From Bimuria novae-zelandiae CBS 107.79 (Eukaryota; Ascomycota; Dothideomycetes; Pleosporales; Didymosphaeriaceae), in the NCBI GenBank assembly GCA_010015655.1, contig ML976684.1, positions 97,890 through 134,174 on the forward strand: a DNA stretch of 36,285 nucleotides, given 5' to 3'. Shown one piece after another: positions 1-8,797 of this stretch. The translations under genes were made by a program, and so were the position numbers. Position 1 is the stretch's first letter. Each line of letters starts with the position of its first letter. The notes beneath the pieces were generated by a model, which was given only the letters and a program-made list of their open reading frames with translations, was not told the origin of the DNA and made no database searches.

Positions 1-350
1 TGATTAGGCTAACAGGGGACAAACCACGCTCGATAAATACTTCTCACAACAGCCCACCACAATAGATCTGCAATCAAGAATCAAATCAATACCACATCGT
101 TGCAACGAAGTCTTGATCCAAAAGCCTATTGCCGTATTAACAATAATTTTAAATATATAAATTATTTATATCGGTGCAGCCAGCTACATAACTTTATAAA
201 TTTTAATATTATGTATTAAGAGACTTAACAGGGGTGTAAAAATCACGGTTTTACTAGTAAAATAGAGTGATCCGCTTACTTGCCTGATCCACTCGCTTGC
301 CGAACACGTTAATTTTTTATTAGTTAAGCTTAGCTAACCTATTACTTAGT
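1..350 (+). repeat. Degenerate DNA-transposon remnant
   Basis: The first 165 bases contain a short open stretch on the + strand with the motif QTTLDKYF, which resembles the C-terminal tail of some fungal DNA transposases; it ends at a stop in AT-rich sequence. From about 226 the motif CAGGGGTGTAAAAATCACGG resembles the terminus of a fungal hAT-type element, and AT-rich sequence with repeated GCTTAGCTAAC-like words follows to about 370. No second terminus and no target duplication can be seen, so neither family nor borders are secure. Confidence 0.35.
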
Positions 351-1071
351 TGCTAGGCTAAGCTAACTGTTTGGCACAAGGGCGCTTGGACCCCACCAGT
401 CGGCTTGGCTTTTTGACCAGTCGGCCGACCTGTAGGCTCGGTCGACAGGCAGCACGGCCACAGAGTGGACGAGAACAGTTGTACTAAGCTTTGGGATCTT
501 CCCAAGGAAAGCTTACAAACGCCTGAGTTCTCAGGATTCGAAACCAGTCCCAAAGCAGTGGTTTGGCTCATCGCGTGCACGGCCGGATGAGCATGATCCG
601 ATGTTTTACATGTGCCGCAGATCTGCGACACACGTTTGCAGATGGCCAGAAACATTAGTGTTGTTGATATCGCAGCCAAGCCGTTGCTCCTAGCACAGGC
701 TCACACGGGTTGCTATATAGTTGCCGAGGTAGTGTAGGCGAGAAGGAGCGATGATGCCAAAGCCCTTCTACACTTCGCCATGGCTGAGAGCAGGAAGGAT
801 CGAGCGGCTTGTCCGTGAAGTTTGAACATTCACATTTCGTTCGAGGAACATGTTCTTTTCGTGGAGATCTTGTGCAACTGTGGTTCCTGCGTGTCGCGAT
901 GCTGACTATGACCAAGTCACGCTCCCTGGGCGCGTCGAACACGTCGTCATGCGTCGTGAGGCTCCAAGCACTCTCTTTTGGCCAATTCAAGGCATCCATT
1001 CGCTCACACTTGCCTCGTATCTTGTTTTACGCCTCATGACTTGATTTTGCATTTTCCCTCGGAGCTTGGAC
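351..1071. other. Intergenic region upstream of the RING gene; no gene seen
   Basis: Base composition returns to normal here. Both strands hold several overlapping frames of 60-110 codons, but none has a recognisable motif or convincing splice sites. The last few hundred bases should contain the promoter and 5' leader of the gene starting at 1187; no clear TATA box was found. Confidence 0.4.
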
Positions 1072-1173
1072 ATGGTTCAGCCCGCCAAGCGCAGAAAACG
1101 GCTGACGACCGCTGGTTTTGCTGGCGACCTGAACGACTTACCGCTGGATCCACCTTTGCGCCCGAACGTCTGA
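1072..1173 (+). promoter_or_regulatory. Possible upstream open reading frame in the RING gene leader
   Basis: An ATG at 1072 opens a 33-codon frame, basic at its start (MVQPAKRRKR), that ends with TGA at 1171-1173, 13 bases before the main ATG at 1187 and in a different frame. If the mRNA starts upstream of 1072, ribosomes would meet this frame first, so it could damp translation of the main protein. Whether it is transcribed is unknown. Confidence 0.3.
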
Positions 1174-1186
1174 GCATAACGGGAAT

Positions 1187-4100
1187 ATGGCGGGGATAGG
1201 GACGGCGGGTCCCACACCTGTGGACCTAGAGAAGGAACTGACATGTTCAGTAAGTTGTTATTGTACGAGAGCGGAGTGGGGGGGGAGGAGAGGGGAACGG
1301 CGGTCAAGAAGAGTCTCGCAAAATGTGGCATTTTGACAACTCTGAGAACACAAGGAAGCTTTGGGGAGCCGTGTAGAACTATCTGCGCGCAAGCGTTCAG
1401 TTCGCAGAGGCTTGCTTTGTCGGCCCGCTCTGCGTCCAGGATATACCTGCTAATCGCGCTCTACACGCAGATATGCACCGATCTTCTCTACCAGCCGCTG
1501 ACGCTCCTCGACTGCCTTCACACCTTTTGCGGCGCATGCTTGAAAGAATGGTTTGCCTTCCAAGCCTCGACCGCCACCTCGCTACATCCGTATACCTGTC
1601 CGGCATGTCGCGCGTCCGTCCGATCGACGCAACCGAACGCTACGGTGACGACCCTGCTGGACATGTTCATACAGGCCAATCCGCATAGAGGGAAAAGCGA
1701 GGAAGAGAAGCAGGCAGATAGGGAGAAGTTCAAATATGGGGACGTGGTCATGCCGAAACTGCGACGGAGGGGTGGGCAAGATGAAGAGGAGGAGCGAAGG
1801 GTGCTGGAGGAGGTGCAGCAACTGAGCTTGAGGGAGGTCGGCATCGACACGTCAAGTACTGTGGCTAATGTCAACCATCTGGAACCACCGCGCGAGAGAA
1901 GGAGAAGGGAGCGGAGCGAAGGCAGGAGGGAGAGGAGTACCGACACAAGGAGAAGCGCAGACGGTCGATCGCGGAGTCGGCACGAGCCCAGCGCGTCCTC
2001 AGCGCCAAGGGAAGTGGTGCCTCCTAGAGTCATAGAGCACCAATCGAGCTTGCGAAGCTTGCTTAGTGCAAGCGAACTCGATTCGCAGGAAATGGAGGAA
2101 GAGATCATGCGTCAGATCATGGAAGAAGGCTTGCTTGATGGTATCGACCTCAATAACATCGATGTTGCACAAGAAGATGAGATCAGCGAGAGGATCGCAC
2201 AGGCCTACAGAAGAAGACAGGAACAGAAGAAGCGGGAGCGACGTGAGAGAAGAGAGAGGCTGGCAAGAGAGGGACTAGTCAATTCGTCGGGAACCTCTAC
2301 GCCCGAAATACGTAGCCCAGCGGTTCGAGTCGATGAACAGCAGCGAAGGAGGCCGCACACTCGATCTACGAGCAACACACCCATCCCTCGCGAGAGAGAT
2401 AATAGACCACCCGTGTCCAGACCTGGCCTCCTGGACGTTGCAAACCAGGGCGCGCGCACACGGCACGTTCGGTCGGCTAGCCAGGGTAGCTCGAGATCAG
2501 CCAGAGAGCGCCAACCCGCGGCGTTGTCTATCACATCTGCACGGGCGCATAACAATTCGCAACCAGAGCTCGTCGGACAGTCTACAGCTTTGGGCAGTAG
2601 CGACGATCAGAGGCGTCAATCAGATAACGAGCAGAGAAGCACCTTGGACGGGCGACAGCAGTTTAGGAATAGCCTCCAAGCACACTCTGCGTCCAATCCC
2701 AACTCGCCTCGCAGGACTGCCTTTCACTTCCTCACAGCGACTGAAAGTTCGACCAGTGTTGCTCCTGTTGTGACCTCCCCAGTGACGAGTTTTGTTGGGC
2801 CTCTTCCTCCTTCAACAACTTCACAAGCGCCAGCTTCTTCTCGCCGGACCACCGATCCGACGGATATCCGACAGCCTCGAGCTCCGCCCAGTGGCACACC
2901 GCCCTTAGCATCACCTCCTACGTTTTCACGCGCTACGACGGACCCTTCGGTCGGCGCACTACGATCGCAGGCCACCTCGGCAACAGCTCCTGTAGCACCA
3001 CCGACTTTGCACCCAGAGCCCCATGTCTCGTGTCGCGGCTGCGGAAAAGTTCACATAGAGTATGAACTGCATTACAATTGCTCGCGCTGCGATGAAGGCG
3101 CATACAATATCTGCCAGGCTTGCTACCGCCGCGGAAAAGGATGCAAACACTGGTATGGTTTTGGCTGGGCTGCATGGCCAGCCTACCAGCAAAAAGCTCC
3201 ACCTGGTGGGTATCCTCCGAACCATGAGTACCCTCACATCATGCGCGGACATCGCTTTCGAAGACCTCAAGCTCCACTTACTGAAACTGTAACCCCGCCA
3301 CACGCCCTTCAAAGCGAAGACGACCCAGCGTCGAGGCTCGAAGCTGGCGTCTTCTGTGACATATGTGCGCAGTGGGCCAACGCATGCTATTGGAAATGCG
3401 ATTATTGCAATGAGGGCGAATGGGGATACTGCAACGATTGCGTGAATCAAGGCCGGCATTGCACGCATGCGCTGCTTCCGATTTCCCATGTAGGGAAAGA
3501 GCGAGCGACGACTCCACCATCTGATACAGCTGCCAGCACGGAACCGCCCTCGACACCTCGCTCAAATCATCTTGCGCCTCCTTACTCATTGGACCCCTCA
3601 CCGCCTACCACGCCCCCTCTCACACCAAGAAGCGCCTCTCTAATCAGCGGTCCTGGGCACGTCACCCTCGCAAACTCCCACTATCGGCCACTCACATTCA
3701 CAACCCTCTGCAATATCTGCACGTACCCAATTCCTCCCTCGCACACACGGTACCATTGTATGAAATGCAACGGTGGCGACTACGATATCTGCTCCAGCTG
3801 CTACCAAAAGCTTGTCCTTTCCGGCCGGATCAGCAAAGAAGACGGGATGCACGGCTGGCGACGCTGTCTTCGGGGTCACAGGATGATCGTCGTCGGCTTC
3901 GAAGATCGCGACGGCGGCCAACGGCGGGTTGTTGTTCGCGATCTTGTAGGAGGGTTCTCGCTTCGTGACGAGGCGGAGTCTAACGAAGCGGAATCTTCTG
4001 CTCCTACGCACTCCGACAACTGGACGTGGCGGGATACGGATGGCTCGCGGCACCAGTTCCGCTCACCCAATAGTGCGAATGTCTCGAAAGGAGTACACTC

Positions 4101-4338
4101 TACGCAGCGCTTTCCACCTAATGGCGGTGTCGGTCTGAGGATACAGGCTCGCTGGGGATACTTCCCGGCTGAAGGGGTCACGGATGAGCTGGCCTTTCCC
4201 AAGTTTGCTGAGATTACGGAGGCAGAGGACATCAACGGAGATTGGTACTGGGGCGTATATGCCGGATCGAAGGGTTTGTTTCCTGGTGGATATGGGAGAG
4301 TTATTGGCGGTAACGTAGAGAGGGAAGGAAGGATCTAA
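1187..4338 (+). CDS. RING / triple ZZ-like zinc finger / SH3 protein, probable E3 ubiquitin ligase
   Basis: Two exons, 1187-1249 and 1471-4338, give 976 residues. The 221-base intron has donor GTAAGT, a GCTAATC branch point and acceptor CGCAG, in phase 0. It splits the RING finger: Cys20 lies in exon 1, and Cys23, Cys36, His38, Cys41, Cys44, Cys64 and Cys67 in exon 2 complete a C3HC4 set. A low-complexity Ser/Arg/Pro-rich middle follows, including a charged Glu/Arg stretch. Three ZZ-like modules lie near residues 539-620, 646-690 and 766-850, each with CxxC pairs; the first and third end in a GHR-type His motif. An SH3-like domain (RWGYFPAEGV, GDWYWGVY, GLFPGGYG) lies near 911-965. RING proteins of this kind transfer ubiquitin from an E2; the ZZ and SH3 modules should choose partners. 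The substrate is unknown. Starting at the in-frame ATG inside the intron (1243) would lose Cys20, so 1187 is preferred. Confidence 0.9.
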
Positions 4339-4774
4339 TGAGGCGTGGGAGCATTTGGCTTTGCTCATATGGGACGACTGCCGTATGCATCACGACTAAA
4401 TTGAAGGTCTTAGATATTTAGCGTAATGATATAATGAGACATGAAGGCAGATTTTCTAAAGACCTGTCAAGGATGAATGGCGTGAGCATCTGGACCCGCA
4501 CCAATGATGACTTGATCTATTATGTTTCCTGGTATTCATCTTCATATACTCTTGGTGCAGGGGCGAGTCCACGCGAGAAAACACTTGCACGCTGCCTCAT
4601 TGACAATAGGTGCGCCCGAGTGTAGGATCGCGTTCCTTGACATTAAAAGCTTGGGGTCCAAATGGAGCGGACCACGCCCCAAACAATCTCCCCTATTTCC
4701 ACCAAGCATTGACAAGCAACACGTTTTCTCTTCGTCAAACTTGAGGCTTTCTAATTCGCAGTGTATAGTTTACA
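4339..4774. other. Intergenic region between two + strand genes
   Basis: This stretch holds the 3' flank of the RING gene and the promoter of the gene starting at 4775. It contains two overlapping short frames but no recognisable protein, and no inverted or tandem repeats stand out. Confidence 0.5.
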
Positions 4775-4840
4775 ATGTATCGCCTCAGCCTCCGCAGCGC
4801 GGCGAGGCGGCTGCCGCTAAGCACGCGACATTCAGGGGTA
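4775..4840 (+). CDS. 5' fragment of a transposon-split gene: mitochondrial presequence
   Basis: ATG at 4775 opens 22 codons running into a TA at 4839-4840, where a transposon begins. They encode MYRLSLRSAARRLPLS followed by TRHSGV: seven Arg, several Ser and Leu, no acidic residue, as expected for a mitochondrial matrix targeting peptide. Joining 4840 directly to 10912, which removes the inserted DNA and one copy of the TA, continues the same frame (RVPAARPWAPSLRVY) into the large reading frame downstream. The join is exact in both target duplication and frame, so I infer one ancestral first exon. As it stands, this fragment reads into the transposon terminus. Confidence 0.78.
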
Positions 4841-4993
4841 ACGTGTCCGTGCGCGTGCCGAGCCACTTCGCGTGACGAGCCACCCAACACCATAACAGCT
4901 CATGCAAGAATGAGGCTGCAGAACCACCTACAAACAATATTATTATAAGATTTTCTACTAAGGTAGTCAATCGATAGCTGCGATTAATTTGCA

Positions 4994-7900
4994 CTACTTA
5001 AATCTATCTAGAAGCTTAACGTCGCGGCCGCTGCGTGTAGATTTGCTCGGGGCAGCAGATGCGCCCTCTGAGGCCTCCCCAACATCTGTAGCATCAACAA
5101 CACGTTTTGGACGCTTTCTGCTCTGTGCAGATGGCTGAGAAGCCTTTCTCTTACACCTTTGGGATAGTTGTAGAGCTTTTTCTGCGTCGCGGGCAGACTT
5201 CTGGGCAGCGCGCTAAGCTGCCTTTTTAGCCCTCTCCTTCTCCTTCGCCTTCTTAGCTGCCTCTCGCGCATCACGCTTTTCCTGCTACATTTTCTCCTTA
5301 TATAGCTTAGCTACCTTCTTTAGCTCTACTATCTTTGCTTTTTAAAGCTACTGCTACTTATCCTTTTATTTCTTAATAGATTAATAAACACGTGCCTCCC
5401 TTACCTTCCTTAGTAACTATAAGATAGCCCTACTCTAATACTCCTAGCGCTATTAAAGATCTAGAGTTTTGCCCTTCTTTCTACGCTTCTCCTTAATAAA
5501 TAGTGCCTGCTTAATCCTATCTATCTCATGCTTAAGTAGCTCATTTTAGATAGATAGGTGGTAGAGCGATTGACGAAGCTTCTTTATATCTTAACTACCC
5601 TAATCCTTCACTGCTAATCGTACAAGCCTATCCATCTTTCTCCAGTCATGATCGCTAAGCCCTGATGAGGAGTTATCGCCTGATTCTTAATCCTGGGCGA
5701 ACCTATCCAGGATAGGATTAGGATCAGGTGGCTTGGTTAGTTGGTTAGTTAGTTGGTTGGTTGGTATTCATTTTTCGTCTAGTTAATAGGGATTAAGTCC
5801 ACCATCTCGCCTCCCAAAGGGCATATACGACGTGCTAAGCTATAGAATTACAGTACTAATATACTACCTTAGAAAGCATTTCTTGCCTGCGTAGGTATTA
5901 CTACTATTTTAAGCTATAGCTCCCCTTCCCGTTAGGGAGACTAAGCAGTGTATATACATTAGAGTGAATTCCTTGTGTATGTTTAGAGGCAGTTTAGTGC
6001 TGTAAGAAGAAAGAAAAGAAAAGAGTGGATAAGTATAGAGAGCCAGTGCTCTGTCAAATCAGAGCCGTGGCTCTGCGCGAGGAGAGCCTTTATACCAGGC
6101 TTAGCAATGCCTGTGTCAAAGGAGATAGGTGTAGTAGGAAGGCAAAGCCAGGCCTGTCCTTCTTCTTTATCCCCAAGAGTCGTATAATATAAGGCCAGGC
6201 TAGCTGCCTTATTTACGTGTTGTGTCAGGTCAGGGACACTAATAGTTAGTCTTTAGAGAGCTGCGGGCAGCTCTTATTATTATAGGTATTAAGAGCTAGT
6301 GCTCTATTAAATCGTGCCATAGCTCTTCGCATGGAGAGCCTTTATATTTAGGCCTAGTAAGTGCCTATATCTTGCAAGAGTAAGGAGTGTCACGACTATC
6401 TCCTTATCTTAGCTATAGTTATAGCCTTTAACTAAACGTGAAAATCTAAGCGGCGCACGGGCCATTTTAAAAAGATTTTAGCTTACTAGGAAGCTAAAAA
6501 AAAAAATAGGGCAGCGCGCCTGCTACAACGCCTATAGCTAAAAGAGAACGCTAGAAAACAAATTTACAAAGGCATTTAAGTCGTGTTTTAACGAAAAATC
6601 GATAGATATTAACCTTTCGGTGACCTGGAAAAGTTAATGTTCGGTGTAGGATCAGGTGGCTTGGTTAGTTGGTTGGTTAGTATTCATTTTTCGTCTAGTT
6701 AATAGGGATTAAGTCCACTATCTCGCCTCCTAAAGGGCATATACGACGTGCTAAGCTATAGAATTATAGTACTAATATACTACCTTAGAAAGCATTTCTT
6801 GCCTGCGCAGATATTACTACTATTTTAAGCTATAGCTCCCCTTCCTATTAGGGAGACTAAGCAGTGTATGTACATTAGGGTGAATTCCTTGTGTGTGTTT
6901 AGAGGCAGTTTAGTGCTGTAAGAAGAAAGAAAAGGAAAGAGTGGATAGGTGTGGAGAGCTAGTGCTCTATCGAATCGGAGCCGTGGCTCTGCGCGAGGAG
7001 AGCCTTTATACCAGGCTTAGCAATGCCTGTGTCAAAGGAGATAGGTGTAGTAGGAAGGCAGAGCCAGGCCTGTCCTTCTTCTTTATCCCTAAGAGTCGTA
7101 TGATATAAGGCCAGGCTGGCTACCTTATTTGCGTGTTGTGTTAGGTCAGGGACGCTAATAGTTAGTCTTCAGAGAGCTGCGGGCAGCTCTTATTATTATA
7201 GGTATTAAGAGCTAGTACTTTATTAAATCGTGCCATGGCTCTTCGCATAGAGAGCCTTTATATTTAGGCCTAGCAGGTGCCTATATCTTATAAAAGTAAG
7301 GAGTGTCACGACTGTCTCCTTGTCTTAGCTATAGTTATAGCCTTTAACTAAACGTGAAAATCTAAGCGGCGCACGGGCCATTTTAAAAAGATTTTAGCTT
7401 ACTAGGGAGCTAAAAAAAAAAATAGGGCAGCGCGCCTGCCACAACGCCTGTAGCTAAAAGAGGACGCTAGAAAACAGATTTACAAAGGTATTTAAGTCGT
7501 GTTTTAACAAAAAATTAATAGATATCGACCTTTTAGTAACCTGGAAAAGTTAATGTTTAGTCTAGGATCAGGTGGCGATATGCCTGTGGCTCTAAAAGAG
7601 CTAAGGATAGTTAATTCCTTAAAGGAGGCCTTCCACGCATTCCAGAATAAGGGGAAGAAGTCGTCTTTAGTAATAGAAGCTAGGCCTTAGCTTCTATAAA
7701 GGTATCGTGATAGCTCTGCTAAGTATGCTATTAATAGAGGCTTAAATATTACAACGTTAAGTAGCTAAAGCGTATAAGTTAAGTAAGGAGGTAGGACAGT
7801 AAGTAGGATCCTATACTTATTATAATAGTTAATAAAGTCTATAGTAATATAAGATCCGTGGCCATCTATAATTAAAAGACGATATAATTATTAAGTCTTC

Positions 7901-8721
7901 TCTTTTATATAGCGATTAAACACCTGCTTAAGCCAGGCAAGCCCGATATCGTTGTTCGTCTAGCTAGAGGATAATAAGGTGATAAAGACTTTATATTCTC
8001 CTGCCTTAATATCCTCTACCCAGCTTAATTGGATGCCCTTGTTGGCGGCCTCATAAATAAGGCTTGGCGGCAGAGCTAATCCATCAGCGCAGATACATGC
8101 CAGGAGCGTGATCCATGCGCAATTGCCATCTTGGAGTAATGCCCTAACCTCCTTCTTCTCCCACATTCGTCTGCTGAATATTCTCTTTAATCTACCAACA
8201 ATACTAATCAGGACGCCTTTTTCATCCATATTGTAGATATAACAAGGATCTATGCGATATTCATCCATCTTACTATGTAGAAGGTTAAAATAGAGGCAAT
8301 ATTTATTCACTAAATCAGCTTTGTGGCGATTGTTGTCCATCCCGACAGTCTATTAGGAGATAAGATAAATGCTGTGTTAGTTAATAAAGCGGGTAACCCA
8401 GCTCTCGCTAACTGGCTCCTTTGCTATCGTAGAGGCAAAATTCTGTATTATCTCTCTAGTAGGAGGTGTATGTCTCTTTGTGAGTCCTTCGATATATCGT
8501 ACAAGCTCCTGCTCTTGTTGTGGTGTAAGTTTCTGCTGGTTAATATTCTTGGCTTCATTTGGGGCCTGAACGCGCTTGTGTCTTCGGGACAACGTAGTCC
8601 GATCTACACCATAGGTAGCTGCTATTTTTCTATATGAAAATTTTTCTCCTGGATCTAAAGATTGAATAGCTTTAATCGCATCTTCAATTGCCCCCATATT
8701 GGTGGAGTTACGACGCGTCAA
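4994..8721 (-). pseudogene. Broken pogo/Fot1-family transposase (element 1)
   Basis: Reading from 8721 down: an N-terminal HTH region (KFSYRKIAATYGVDRTTLSR), a CENP-B-type HTH (ending SESWVTRFIN), then the DDE core. The first acidic site is YNMDEKG near 8230. The second is LLIIDGHGSY near 7870. The third, normally a PLDV-type motif, reads LLNVV near 7750, so the third catalytic Asp is Asn. Stops interrupt the frame after SESWVTRFIN and in the core. The insert at 5733-7576 separates the core from a Lys/Arg-rich C-terminal tail at 4994-5720 that ends DVKLLDRFK. The stretch at 8721 begins with TTG; the first real ATG is near 8697 (MGAIEDAIK). It cannot make an active enzyme. Confidence 0.85.
5720..7576 (-). 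repeat. Tandem dimer of a 916-928-bp insert flanked by 13-bp direct repeats
   Basis: The 13-mer AGGATCAGGTGGC occurs at 5720-5732, 6648-6660 and 7564-7576, bounding two closely similar units. Comparison with the sister transposon downstream shows transposase-like sequence continuing across one copy of the 13-mer (GATAGGATT before it, GATATGCC after), so the units are an insertion and the 13-mer looks like a target duplication. Each unit starts with a TTGG/TTAG microsatellite (5734-5763 and 6662-6680), 12 bases longer in the first copy, which explains the length difference. On the minus strand this would be a CCAA/CTAA tail at the 3' end, as in non-LTR retroelements such as SINEs. The copies differ mainly by transitions. 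There are no long open frames and no TG...CA LTR ends. Confidence 0.7.
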
Positions 8722-8797
8722 AGTTAGTGAGTCATTCAGTCTTTAGGTGTTGGGTGGCTCGTTACGCGAAGTGGCTCGGCACGCGCACAGACACGTT

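Larger units (their letters stand above)
4841..8796 (-). mobile_element. Pogo/Fot1-like DNA transposon 1, with internal insertion
   Basis: Terminal inverted repeats of 50 bp (4841-4890 and 8747-8796) differ at only two positions; the tip is ACGTGTCYGTGCGCGTGCC. The left end follows a TA, the target used by pogo/Tc1 elements. The element carries a broken transposase on the minus strand. At 3.96 kb it is about twice the size of its neighbour, because a dimeric insert of about 1.84 kb sits at 5733-7576. Without it the element is about 2.1 kb, normal for this group. Many C-to-T differences and stops suggest RIP. Confidence 0.9.

Noticed and set aside
1243..1470. N-terminal extension of the RING protein from ATG 1243
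   Set aside because: This is intron sequence with GTAAGT, branch point and CAG. Using it would drop the first zinc-binding Cys, and splicing from 1187 restores the RING.
1518..2108. 196-codon open frame on the minus strand inside the RING gene
   Set aside because: It lies antisense to a well-supported coding region and has Ser/Leu-rich shadow composition with no motif.
5733..7576. The tandem units as a pair of LTRs left by recombination
   Set aside because: The units lack TG...CA ends, one end is a microsatellite, and the flanking repeat is 13 bp rather than the usual 4-6 bp.
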